Below are positions 25,947-33,999 of a stretch of 38,717 bases of DNA, piece after piece. A program made the position numbers and the translations under genes. The number at the start of each line of letters is the position of its first letter. Position 1 is the first letter of the stretch. This DNA is from Gemmatimonas sp. (lineage in GTDB: Bacteria > Gemmatimonadota > Gemmatimonadetes > Longimicrobiales > Longimicrobiaceae), in assembly GCA_009380025.1 (NCBI GenBank), contig WHSP01000026.1:1-38717 (forward strand), written 5' to 3'. The notes below the pieces were generated by a model that worked only from the letters and a program-made list of their open reading frames with translations, had not been told where the DNA came from and searched no databases.

Positions 25947-27950
25947 ATGAGTTTGCCGGATAGGTTGGAGAAGCGCACATCGGGGCTTGGCACCCTGGTT
26001 CGCATACTCGCACCCGTGCTCCTCGTAGCCGCCGGATGTGCGCCGTCGACTGCCGGCACGGTAGGGGCGGCGGCTGCGCCTCCGCCCGCACCCGAAGCAG
26101 GGGTTGCCGACGCCGATCCACGTATCGGTCTGGGCGCCGGACTGCTCGACGCCGAGGAGGCGATCTGGAACCTTCGGCTGCTGTCGAGCACGCCGCCACC
26201 CCCTGATTTCGTCGGCGTCACCAATTCCGACCTCGCGTTCCTCGGAGACTACGCCATCCAGGGGAACTACAACGGCTATCAGGTATGGGACATCTCCAAT
26301 CCCAGCAGCCCCACGCTGGCAGCCGGGTACGTCTGCCCCGCGTCGCAGAGTGATGTCTCGGTCTATCAGAATCTCCTGTTCGTTTCCGGCGAGGGCCTCT
26401 CGGGCCGGCTCGACTGCGGCACGGAGGGTGTGGACGAAGCGGTGAGCACCGACCGCCTACGCGGCATCCGGATCTTCGATATCAGCGACATCGAGAACCC
26501 GGTCAACGTCGGCAACGTGCAGACGTGCCGAGGCTCGCACACCCACACCGTCCTGGTCGATCCGGACGACACGGAGAATGTCTACGTCTATATCTCGGGC
26601 TCATCGGACGTGCGTCCCGAGGAGGAGCTCGCGGGTTGCTCCGACGCGCCACCCAGCGAGGATCCGAACACCGCGCTCTTCCGGATCGAGGTGATCCGGG
26701 TGCCGCTGGCCGATCCCTCGGCCGCCGAGATCGTCAGCTCCCCCCGTATTTTCGACGACCTGGAGGCACCGCCGCAGCACGGTCTGGCGCCGGATGAGCG
26801 TGCGGCCCTCGAAGAGGCACGGGCCGCGGGAGAGTTTGTGGGCGAGATCCAGGGACAGGTGGTGCGGCTCTCCCCGCAGTTCGTCGGGGCCATGCTCGAC
26901 AGCATGGTGACCGAACGGGGTGGCGCCGGCGCGCCCACGGCCGCGGATAGCGCGGCACTACGCGAGCACATCCCCACCCTGCTCACCGAGATCGAAGCCG
27001 GTGCCGGTGGGCCGGAGCCCGGGCCAACCCAATGCCACGACATTACCGTCTATCCGGCCATCGGGCTGGCGGGCGGTGCATGCGGTGGCTACGGAATGCT
27101 TCTCGACATCAGCGATCCGATCGACCCCCGACGGCTCTCGGCGGTCGCGGATTCGAACTTCTCCTACTGGCACTCCGCCACCTTCAACAACGACGGGACC
27201 CGGATCCTGTTCAGTGACGAGTGGGGTGGCGGCGGTCAGCCGAAGTGCCGCGAGAGCGACCCTCGCGAGTGGGGTGCCGACGCGATCTTCACGATCGAAG
27301 ACAGCGAGATGGAGTTCCAGAGTTACTACAAGCTGCCGGCCCCGCAGACTTCCCTGGAGAACTGCGTCGCGCACAACGGCTCGCTCATTCCGATCCCGGG
27401 GCGTGATATCATGGTTCAGGCTTGGTACCAGGGAGGTATCTCCATCTTCGACTGGACCGACCCGGCGAACCCCTACGAGATTGCCTTCCACGATCGGGGG
27501 CCCGTGGACCCGAACGAGATGAGGAGCGGCGGCCCCTGGTCCGTCTACTGGTACAACGGCGTCCTCGTGAGCTCCGAGATCGCGCGAGGGCTGGATATCT
27601 TCGAGCTCGTCCCGAGCTCCCACATCTCGCAGAATGAGATTGACGCTGCGAAGTCGGTGAGGCTCGACTACCTGAACGCCCAGGGTCAGCCGCAGTTCGT
27701 CTGGCCGACTTCGTTCGCTCTCGTACACTCCTTCCTTGACCAGCTCGAGAGATCGAACGGCCTCTCGGCGCAGCGAGTCGCAGAGGTTCGGCAGACACTG
27801 GTGGAAGCGGAACGATCCTCGGAATCGGAGCGAAGCTCGACGCTGACTAGCCTCGCCTCCGAGCTGGCCGGTGACGCGAGAAGGTCATCCGACCCGAACA
27901 AGGCGAGCATTCTCATAGGCGCGATCCGAAACCTGGCTGCAGCGAGCTGA
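25947..27950 (+). CDS. LVIVD-repeat lipoprotein
   Basis: 667 residues from ATG 25947 with GGAG upstream. The lipoprotein signal ends in VAAGC. The mature part has beta-propeller repeats of the LVIVD type: LAFLGDYAIQGNYNGYQVWD with ISNPSSPTLAAGYV, RGIRIFDISDIENPVNVGNV, GMLLDISDPIDPRRLSAVAD and GGISIFDWTDPANPYEIAFH. Repeated His-containing strands (SHTHTVLVDPDD; YWHSATFNNDG) also occur. An Arg/Glu/Ser-rich helical tail (about 570-667) follows the propeller. The family is common in Gemmatimonadota and of unknown function, presumably binding at the cell surface. A strong hairpin follows the stop. Confidence 0.87.
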   Translation: MSLPDRLEKRTSGLGTLVRILAPVLLVAAGCAPSTAGTVGAAAAPPPAPEAGVADADPRIGLGAGLLDAEEAIWNLRLLSSTPPPPDFVGVTNSDLAFLGDYAIQGNYNGYQVWDISNPSSPTLAAGYVCPASQSDVSVYQNLLFVSGEGLSGRLDCGTEGVDEAVSTDRLRGIRIFDISDIENPVNVGNVQTCRGSHTHTVLVDPDDTENVYVYISGSSDVRPEEELAGCSDAPPSEDPNTALFRIEVIRVPLADPSAAEIVSSPRIFDDLEAPPQHGLAPDERAALEEARAAGEFVGEIQGQVVRLSPQFVGAMLDSMVTERGGAGAPTAADSAALREHIPTLLTEIEAGAGGPEPGPTQCHDITVYPAIGLAGGACGGYGMLLDISDPIDPRRLSAVADSNFSYWHSATFNNDGTRILFSDEWGGGGQPKCRESDPREWGADAIFTIEDSEMEFQSYYKLPAPQTSLENCVAHNGSLIPIPGRDIMVQAWYQGGISIFDWTDPANPYEIAFHDRGPVDPNEMRSGGPWSVYWYNGVLVSSEIARGLDIFELVPSSHISQNEIDAAKSVRLDYLNAQGQPQFVWPTSFALVHSFLDQLERSNGLSAQRVAEVRQTLVEAERSSESERSSTLTSLASELAGDARRSSDPNKASILIGAIRNLAAAS

Positions 27951-27974
27951 GGTCTGCACCTTCCCAGAACGAGT

Positions 27975-28008
27975 CGGCGCCGGGAGGATTCGCTTCCTTC
28001 CGGCGCCG
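27975..28008 (+). terminator. Hairpin terminator after the LVIVD gene
   Basis: CGGCGCCGGGAGG (27975-27987) pairs with CCTTCCGGCGCCG (27996-28008) with a single G-U type mismatch and an 8-base loop. It lies 24 bases after the stop and is followed by ATCTCTTTCC, a pyrimidine-rich but imperfect tract. It is a good candidate intrinsic terminator. Confidence 0.6.
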
Positions 28009-28090
28009 ATCTCTTTCCTCCGAGAAACTCCCTGGGATCGGGGCCTTTCCCGCCTTGCCGCTCCGCCGCGGATTTCCGCATGTGCGGGCG

Positions 28091-28111
28091 AGACGCCCGC
28101 GCTCCCAGGGG
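28091..28111. repeat. 21-bp dispersed intergenic repeat, copy 2
   Basis: Exact match to 3510-3530. Here the left flank completes a hairpin, GCGGGCG-AGA-CGCCCGC (28084-28100). It lies between the convergent LVIVD and methyltransferase genes. Confidence 0.75.
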
Positions 28112-28158
28112 CCGCTACGCCAAGCTTCTCGCCCGAGGGTGGCAGTCCCGCCAGCTGT

Positions 28159-28815
28159 TCAACCTGTCTTCGTGTAGATGACGAAGAACTTCTCCTCGAA
28201 GAGATCGACCTCTTCCGTTCGTTCGAACCCCGCGCCACGCATCCACTCGTCGACCTGATCGGGGGTGATCAGCATCTCCGGCTCGTTCTGGTGAGGCGAC
28301 GAAGCATGGTTCGCGTCGTAGTCGACGATCGCGACCCGGCTGCCCTGAGCCAGGTAGTCGGCGAGAATCCCCAGATACTCGGGCCGTTCCTGAATGTGGT
28401 GAAGAACATCGTGGAAGAAGGCGAGGTCGACGTCGTCGCGAGGCAGGTTCGGATCGTCGAATCCGCCCAGGACCGGTCGAATGTTGGTGAGGTTCGCCTG
28501 GCGTGCCTTTTCATCGATCATCGGCAGGAAGCCGTCGTCGACCTCCACTGCCAGGACGGCTCCGGAGGGGCCGACCTGCGTGGCAATCGGGACGGTGAAG
28601 ATCCCGGTTCCGGCACCGATGTCGGCGACCACGTCGCCTGGGCTCAGGCTCAGAGCGCGGACCACATTCTCGATGTCGAGCCCCTCCATCCGCCGTCCAC
28701 TCTCGAGGGTAGCTGCCCATTCCTCCGCGGGCCGACCCCCGAGTTGACCGCTCGCGGGCGTAGATAGCGCGGCGGTGGCCAGAATTCCGAGAAACACCGC
28801 AAGACGTGTCTTCAT
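28159..28815 (-). CDS. Exported class I SAM-dependent methyltransferase
   Basis: 218 residues from ATG 28815 with GGAGG 7 bases upstream; the longer frame to 28866 is rejected on this ground. An N-terminal Sec signal (MKTRLAVFLGILATAALSTPASG) precedes a Rossmann methyltransferase. Motif I is VVADIGAGTGIFTVPIA, the acidic strand is LAVEVDDGFLPMIDEKA, and DVDLAFFHDVLHHIQERPEYL and SRVAIVDYDANHASSPHQNEP follow, in the UbiE/arsenite-methyltransferase style. Export is odd, because SAM is cytosolic. It lies 51 bases after the APC permease on the same strand. Confidence 0.85.
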   Translation of the reverse strand: MKTRLAVFLGILATAALSTPASGQLGGRPAEEWAATLESGRRMEGLDIENVVRALSLSPGDVVADIGAGTGIFTVPIATQVGPSGAVLAVEVDDGFLPMIDEKARQANLTNIRPVLGGFDDPNLPRDDVDLAFFHDVLHHIQERPEYLGILADYLAQGSRVAIVDYDANHASSPHQNEPEMLITPDQVDEWMRGAGFERTEEVDLFEEKFFVIYTKTG

Positions 28816-28866
28816 GATATCGCCTCCGAAGGGAGAATCGGACGGGTGGAAGGTGCGCAAACCCAC

Positions 28867-30303
28867 TCAGCGTCCTTGGTTGGGCCGGGCCGTGTCCGCC
28901 TGCCGCCGCACCGCCGTGACGGCGAAGATCAACCCGCCGACCAGAACGGTCCCGAGCCCAAGGAGGGACTCCAGCGGCCGACCCTGAAGGGCCCAGAACA
29001 TCATCCAGACCGAGACGCCCAGGAAGATCGCCGGGGTCCACGGATATCCCCAGGCTCGGAACGGACGTTGGAGGTCGGGCCGGCGGACTCGGAGCACGAT
29101 CACGCACGAGACCGCAAACGCCGCGAACAGCGAGAGCGTGAACCCGGCGTACTGCTGGATCTGATCGACCCTGCCCGAGACGAGGATGACCGAAGTGACG
29201 ATCCCCTGGACGAGCAAGGCGATCCCCGGCGCACCGTCCGCCCGGGTTCGGGACAGCGGGGCAAAGGCGGTGAAGTCGCGTCCGAGGGCATAATACACTC
29301 GCGGACCCGCCATCGTCATGGCCGATGCCGAGGCGAGGATCGAGACACACAGTACAATCGTGACGAGGCCTACTCCCCGGGTCCCGAACAGCGTGCGGGA
29401 AGCGACCAGGCCCACCTCGACCTGCCCGGCCAACTGGTCGGCGCTCGCACCCAAGAAGTACACCGCATTGAGCCCGAGATAGAGCAATAGTACGATACCG
29501 GTACCGATCAATAACGCCCGCGGCAGGTGACGCTGGGGGTTCTCCATCTCCCCGGCAACGTAGGCGGCCGCATTCCAGCCAGAGAAGCAAAACATCACAA
29601 AGATCAAGGACGTGCCGAATGCCGCGAGAACGTCGAACCGACCCATCTCGTAGAACGAGGCCGAGACCCTGCTGAAATTCGAGACGTCCCCCGTCCCGAC
29701 GAATATCGCTGCGAGAATGACGAGGACGATTCCGGCGACCTTGAACAGGGTCATCCAATCGATGAAGCCTACACCCACCCGTACGCCGCGAGCGTGGATC
29801 GCGACCAGCCCCCAGACTACGAAAAGCGCCGTCAGGTCGACCGCGCCAAGGCCCCAGACGACCGGTTCCTCGATCGCCAGACCCGGAATGAAATAGCCCA
29901 AATAGAAGACGAAGCTCTTCGAGGCCGCTGCGATCGGCGCGGAGAAGCCGGCGACCAACGAAACGAAGGCGCTCATGAACCCGGCGGCGGATCCGTACGT
30001 CTCCCGAAGGTAGACATACTCGCCGCCGGCGTACGGCATCATCGCCCCGAGCTCGGCGTAGCACAGCGCGCCGATCAATGCGAGCGCGCCCCCCACGATC
30101 CAGAGGGCGAAGATATAGAGCGGGTGTCCCAGATCGGCGGCCTGGAAACCGGTCGTAGTGAAGATCCCCGCCCCGATGATGTTGGCGATGACAAGTGCCA
30201 TCGCAGACCGAAACGAGATCTGTCGCCTGAGCGGGGTGGCAGCCGCGTCGGGAGCGATCGCCACTGCCACGCGATCGCCCGCCGGGGCGGCTGGCCGGCT
30301 CAA
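28867..30303 (-). CDS. APC-family amino acid permease
   Basis: 478 residues with about 12 membrane segments. The first begins SAMALVIANIIGAGIFTTTGF, the APC substrate-binding unwound helix (IIGAGIF). GALCYAELGAMMPYAGGEYVYLRETYG is the second family landmark. It resembles LAT/cationic-type amino acid transporters that import or exchange amino acids across the inner membrane. The start is uncertain: TTG 30303 is used because the cytosolic LRRQISFRS segment must be included; in-frame GTG codons inside that region are alternatives. It is followed by the exported methyltransferase. Confidence 0.85.
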   Translation of the reverse strand: MSRPAAPAGDRVAVAIAPDAAATPLRRQISFRSAMALVIANIIGAGIFTTTGFQAADLGHPLYIFALWIVGGALALIGALCYAELGAMMPYAGGEYVYLRETYGSAAGFMSAFVSLVAGFSAPIAAASKSFVFYLGYFIPGLAIEEPVVWGLGAVDLTALFVVWGLVAIHARGVRVGVGFIDWMTLFKVAGIVLVILAAIFVGTGDVSNFSRVSASFYEMGRFDVLAAFGTSLIFVMFCFSGWNAAAYVAGEMENPQRHLPRALLIGTGIVLLLYLGLNAVYFLGASADQLAGQVEVGLVASRTLFGTRGVGLVTIVLCVSILASASAMTMAGPRVYYALGRDFTAFAPLSRTRADGAPGIALLVQGIVTSVILVSGRVDQIQQYAGFTLSLFAAFAVSCVIVLRVRRPDLQRPFRAWGYPWTPAIFLGVSVWMMFWALQGRPLESLLGLGTVLVGGLIFAVTAVRRQADTARPNQGR

Positions 30304-30391
30304 GGAAGGACCCCGATGACCGATGGCCGGACGGACGAGGGGGAGCAGACGAGGGTCATTGGCGCAGGCAGGGAGTCGGGTCGTCCGTGAG

Positions 30392-31312
30392 TCACAACTG
30401 TCCGATCACCTCGCGCATGCGCCGCCTCGTCGCCTCGTCGGGGAGACGCCCGAGCCCCGCGGCGATGTTCTCCTCCATGTGCAGCGGATTCGTCGTCTCG
30501 GTCAGGACGCAGGTGACGGCGGGATGTGCGAGAAGGTACTTGAGGGAGAACTGAGCCCACGTCTCACAATCGAACTCCGCAGCCCACTCGGGCAGGGGCC
30601 GATTCGCGACTGCCTGAAAGAACGTCCCGTTCATGAACGGGCGGTTGATGAGCGCGGCCATGCCGCGTTCCTGGGCCAATGGAAGGAGCCGCTGCTCTGC
30701 GCGAGTCTCCGCGACGGAATAGTTGAGGTGAACGAAATCGGGCGACTCGCGACGCATGAAAGCTTCGAGCGCCTCGTGATCCTGATCGAGGAAGACCGTT
30801 GCGCCGATGTACCGGGCCTCACCCGAGTCCTTCCAGGCGCGGAGGTTCGGCCAATGGGTCTCGAGGTCGCGGAGGCTCTCCACCTGAACCAGATCCAGCG
30901 TCTGCCGGCCGAAGAGCCGCTGGTTCTGACGCATCTGATCGATCCCGTTCTGCTCGCCCTCCACGTAGATCTTCGCAGCGATGAAGAGGCGGTCCCGAAG
31001 GTCGGGATCCTGCAGGACGCTCCCGAACGGCCGGTCGACCTCCTCAGGCCGCGGCGACGTGTCCACCACTCGCCCGCCATACTGCAGTAGCATCCGGATG
31101 ACGTTGTCGATCGCTTCGATCCCCTCCTCGGGGATCTCCAGTACGGCCTTCGTGGAACCGAACCCGACGATCGGAATCTCCTCACCGGTTGCCGGAATCC
31201 GCCTCGTGGGAAGCGGTTCCTGGGCCAGGAGCCGACCCGGATGCGACAGGAGCGCCCCCGTCGCGGAGAGTCTGATGAAATCACGGCGGGACACCGGGGA
31301 TTGGTAGCGCAT
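30392..31312 (-). CDS. Tat-exported aldo/keto reductase-fold protein with altered active site
   Basis: 306 residues from ATG 31312. The N-terminus VSRRDFIRLSATGALL is a textbook twin-arginine signal. The rest follows the AKR barrel: IPIVGFGSTKAV, GGRVVDTS, LFIAAKIYVEG, LDLVQVESL, ARYIGATVFLDQDHEAL, LNYSVAETRAEQRLLPLA and HPAVTCVLTETTNPLHMEENI. Asp84 and Lys114 of the catalytic tetrad remain. The Tyr position reads Pro89 (DTSPRPEE) and the His position reads Glu145 (VQVES), so ordinary hydride-transfer catalysis is doubtful. It is divergent from the VOC gene. It might be a binding protein or an enzyme with altered chemistry. Confidence 0.85.
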   Translation of the reverse strand: MRYQSPVSRRDFIRLSATGALLSHPGRLLAQEPLPTRRIPATGEEIPIVGFGSTKAVLEIPEEGIEAIDNVIRMLLQYGGRVVDTSPRPEEVDRPFGSVLQDPDLRDRLFIAAKIYVEGEQNGIDQMRQNQRLFGRQTLDLVQVESLRDLETHWPNLRAWKDSGEARYIGATVFLDQDHEALEAFMRRESPDFVHLNYSVAETRAEQRLLPLAQERGMAALINRPFMNGTFFQAVANRPLPEWAAEFDCETWAQFSLKYLLAHPAVTCVLTETTNPLHMEENIAAGLGRLPDEATRRRMREVIGQL

Positions 31313-31543
31313 CGGTAGGGTGTGGGAAGGGGTTTGGTGTTCCCAGTTGGATACCGCACGGTACGACGGCCCACAAGCCTCGTCAATGTGGTAGCTTGCT
31401 ACGAGAGACGTTGGCGGGGTACTGTGCAAGAGCTAACAGCCATCAGTGGTGCACGGTCACGACCGCGGGCACCCACCCCTTCCGATGACTGAGCGCTGAT
31501 TCCATCGTCGAACAACCTGGAGCACCGCCACACTCTGGAGACT

Positions 31544-32347
31544 ATGATGAGAAACGCCGTGTTGATCGTCTTCGCGCTGGTTCTGGCGGTGCCGGTGAGG
31601 GCGCAAATCGCGCCTGTGAACGAAGATGGGATGACGTTCGGCCACGTCCACGTGAACGTCAGCGACATCGAAATGCACAAGCGGTTGTGGGTCGAGCATT
31701 TTGGGGGCGAGGTGGTGGAACGGGGGCCGCTGACGGCGATCAAGTTTCCGAGCATGCTGCTGATCCTGACGGAGAGTGCGCCGACCGGGGGATCACAGGG
31801 CACGGTGATGGACCACTTCGGCTTCAAGGTCAGGGACATCGAACCGATGCTTGCCCAATGGCGTGAGGCTGGATATGAAGTGCAGAGTGAGTTCACCGGC
31901 GCAGAGGGATTCCCAAACGCCTACTTGATGGGGCCGGACAGCGTGCGGATCGAGCTCCAGGAGGATCCCGCGCAGCAGGAGGACGTCACCGGTTACCATG
32001 TCCATTTCTTCACGCCGGAGTTCGAGGAGCTCATGGCGTGGTACGTGGAGATGTTCGGGGTGGAGCCGTTCGTCCGCGGCTCGATCGCTACCACGACGAA
32101 CGCGCCGGGGATGAACATGAGCTTCGGCACGTCTCGAACGCCGCCGGAGGGGACCCGCGACCGGGCGATCGACCACATTGGCTTCGAGTTCGCGGACCTG
32201 GATGCTGCATACCGCGAACTGGAGGCGAAAGGGATCACGTTCGAGGGTCCCGTGCGCGACATCCCGAGCATCGGGCTGAAGATCGCGTTCTTCACCGACC
32301 CGTCGGGCGTGCGCGTCGAGTTGACCGAAGGTCTCGTCGGCTACTGA
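31544..32347 (+). CDS. Exported VOC (glyoxalase/bleomycin-resistance) superfamily protein
   Basis: About 267 residues; ATG 31544 or the adjacent ATG 31547 (GGAG 6 bases upstream) starts a Sec signal (RNAVLIVFALVLAVPVRAQ). Two VOC modules follow. The first is about 30-145 (TFGHVHVNVSDIEMHKRLW, VMDHFGFKVRDIEPMLAQW, GPDSVRIELQED). The second is about 150-262 (GYHVHFFTPEFEELMAWYVEMFG, AIDHIGFEFADLDAAYREL, FFTDPSGVRVELTEGL). The His and Glu positions typical of metal-binding VOC enzymes are present in both halves. Possible roles include ring-cleavage, lyase or binding functions in the periplasm; the substrate is unknown. Confidence 0.85.
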   Translation: MMRNAVLIVFALVLAVPVRAQIAPVNEDGMTFGHVHVNVSDIEMHKRLWVEHFGGEVVERGPLTAIKFPSMLLILTESAPTGGSQGTVMDHFGFKVRDIEPMLAQWREAGYEVQSEFTGAEGFPNAYLMGPDSVRIELQEDPAQQEDVTGYHVHFFTPEFEELMAWYVEMFGVEPFVRGSIATTTNAPGMNMSFGTSRTPPEGTRDRAIDHIGFEFADLDAAYRELEAKGITFEGPVRDIPSIGLKIAFFTDPSGVRVELTEGLVGY

Positions 32348-32362
32348 GCTCGCCCGGAGTCG

Positions 32363-32406
32363 CGGTTCGATCTCCGGCGGATCGCTGGAGCACGGTTTGA
32401 TCTCCG
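32363..32406. repeat. Direct repeat CGGTTYGATCTCCG upstream of the PH-like gene
   Basis: Two 14-base copies (32363-32376 and 32393-32406) differ at one position and are spaced 30 bases apart, about three helical turns. Part of the second copy overlaps a possible -35 (TTGATC) followed 16 bases later by TAGATT. It could be a binding-site pair for the downstream gene or the 3' end of the VOC transcript. Confidence 0.4.
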
Positions 32407-32479
32407 TGCCAATCCAAGTAGATTGTTGACCTCAACATAGCTATACGTCCGCACCAACCACCGACCCGAGTAGCACCCC

Positions 32480-33169
32480 ATGTCCGTTGACCGCGGGACC
32501 ATCGACAACCAGCTTCGCGAAATCGGCGAGGGCGAACGCTGGTGGGAACAGCGCGAGTTTCGGGACCTTCCGTACATCCTGAACGCCGATGAGAAGCTTC
32601 AGGGGATCACAACCGGGAAGGTCCTCTTCTCTCGTGTCCCACGCCTACGCGGGCGCGGCCGTTGGCTGATCGTAGTCTCCACGCAGCGAATGCTCTGCAT
32701 CAGGCAGGAACGCTACTCCCGCCGGCAGATCGACCTCGGCTTCGGTGAGATCATTCGACTCCACCAGCAGGGTCGTCTGCGCTCTCATCAGGTCACCATC
32801 GACGCGGTCGACCGGCGGTATCGCCTGCGGATCCCAAAGCCCGACGCCTTCCGCTTCGTCGGCGCCCTCACTTCCGTTCTCCCGAAGCCGCCAAAGTCGC
32901 GCCTCAGCCCGGATCTCGAACCCCTTTCCTGGATTCCTGGCCTCAACACCGTTGCCGGTCTACCCGGCGTAGCCGGCATCGTTTCCAAGGTCTCGAGGCT
33001 CTCACCACCCGACCGTCCACCCGCCGATCGGGTGCAGCGTCTCGAACAGGCGGTGATTCGACTTCAGGAGGATGTCGAGCGACTCCAGGAGCAGGTTGAG
33101 TTCCTTGAAGGGCTCCTGCGCGAGCGGGCCGAAGAGGCCTTCCTTCCGCCATCGCCGACCGAGCCCTAG
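32480..33169 (+). CDS. PH-like domain protein with C-terminal coiled coil, hypothetical
   Basis: 229 residues from ATG 32480. Residues about 25-135 look like a bacterial PH-like (YokE-type) beta domain: LPYILNADEKLQGITTGKV, RWLIVVSTQRMLCIRQERYS, QIDLGFGEIIRLHQQ. A Pro/Leu-rich linker follows. A charged coiled coil spans about 180-220 (RVQRLEQAVIRLQEDVERLQ). There is no signal peptide. The TAG stop at 33167-33169 lies inside the CTAG end of the palindromic element, so the C-terminus (PSPTEP) may have been set by its insertion. The function is unknown. Confidence 0.7.
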   Translation: MSVDRGTIDNQLREIGEGERWWEQREFRDLPYILNADEKLQGITTGKVLFSRVPRLRGRGRWLIVVSTQRMLCIRQERYSRRQIDLGFGEIIRLHQQGRLRSHQVTIDAVDRRYRLRIPKPDAFRFVGALTSVLPKPPKSRLSPDLEPLSWIPGLNTVAGLPGVAGIVSKVSRLSPPDRPPADRVQRLEQAVIRLQEDVERLQEQVEFLEGLLRERAEEAFLPPSPTEP

Positions 33170-33307
33170 AAGGCCGTCGATAAATCGCGCAGCTCTGCGT
33201 TACGCTTCCTCGCCGCTCCCTGCGGCGTACGAAAGTACGCCTCACTCGCGGCTCGTCGCGCGCCTTGACCTGCACGATTTCTCTTCGGCCTTTCAACCGC
33301 CTTCTAG
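33166..33307 (-). repeat. GTAC-centred ~142-bp imperfect palindrome, copy B, with CTAG ends
   Basis: Terminal inverted repeats CTAGAAGGC (33166-33174) and GCCTTCTAG (33299-33307) bound arms that match imperfectly around the centre GGCGTACGAAAGTACGCC. The reverse complement aligns with copy A (shared GTCAAGG/ATCAAGG, GAGGCGTACT, GTACGCCGCA, ACGCAGAG/ACGCCGAG). The element fills the whole gap between two convergent genes, and its two CTAG ends provide the TAG stops of both. It may serve as a bidirectional terminator. Confidence 0.85.
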
Positions 33308-33999
33308 GGCTTCCGCGGGTATCGCTTCGCGAAATAGGCGTAGATCGTGGGTCGTAAGAGCTCGAGCAGTTTCGGATCCGTCGTGTAGAGTGCAAAGCTC
33401 TCGGCGTAGACGTCCTCCCAATCGTGACTCGCGTATTCCGTCGGGGTACCCTCGAGTACGGTGGCATTCTTCGATGGCAACTTGACACCGTCCTTCGCTG
33501 CTGCCTTTCGAAACGCGCCCTCCTTTCCGGCGAGCGGCACCTCCAGCTCGAACGTGCCCTTCTTGTTCACATAGCGCCCCGCCGACTCCGAACGCGCCGT
33601 CGTCAAGGCCTTTTCGTCGGAGCTGGTTCCCTTCGACCCCTGAAAAGTCGACCATGCCTTCCGCAGCGCCGCCCGGTCGATGGCGTGACCGATCTCGTGT
33701 GCGATGGCGTAGACCGGCCACTCGGAGCCTCCATAGCGTGCCGCGTTCGCCTGCCATGCGCTCGAGTACATGATCACGCGATGTTTGTCGATGTCATACT
33801 CTCCGTCCTCGCCGCCGCTGGTCTGCGATTTCACCTGGAACGATAGACCATCGACCACCTTCAGAACGCTCTGGGGCACCAGGGTGAGCGCCCGCCTGAG
33901 GTGGGCGAATCGCCCCGCCGTCCATTCGTTGGTTAGCGAGAAGCTCAGCGAGCCGACCGCGATCGTGGTTCCCGCCGGCGCGTCCGTGCCAGCCGCCAC
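33304..33999 (-). CDS. Zincin-like metallopeptidase-domain protein, probably a lipoprotein with a damaged 5' end
   Basis: 231 residues from GTG 33999 (GAGGAG 3 bases upstream). AIAHEIGHAIDRA gives the HExxH zinc motif (His101, Glu102, His105) and EDVYAESFALY gives a third ligand candidate, Glu200. The fold resembles small zincins of toxin or lethal-factor type. The same frame stays open to 34191 and reads SLAFGGCGG (Cys codon 34165-34167), then PVVANGWRTLPPKKGTLYIE. That looks like a lipobox and a mature N-terminus, but no start precedes it; a TGA lies at 34192-34194. The signal peptide may have been lost. The stop TAG comes from the palindromic element. Confidence 0.7.
   Translation of the reverse strand: MAAGTDAPAGTTIAVGSLSFSLTNEWTAGRFAHLRRALTLVPQSVLKVVDGLSFQVKSQTSGGEDGEYDIDKHRVIMYSSAWQANAARYGGSEWPVYAIAHEIGHAIDRAALRKAWSTFQGSKGTSSDEKALTTARSESAGRYVNKKGTFELEVPLAGKEGAFRKAAAKDGVKLPSKNATVLEGTPTEYASHDWEDVYAESFALYTTDPKLLELLRPTIYAYFAKRYPRKP

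Noticed and set aside
28511-30064. A 517-codon minus-strand open frame overlapping the permease and methyltransferase
   Set aside because: It is an Arg/Gly-rich alternate frame of two well-supported genes; the real frames carry family motifs.
29527-30390. Plus-strand open frame opposite the permease
   Set aside because: Arg/Asp/Glu/Pro-rich antisense reading of membrane segments without any recognisable motif.
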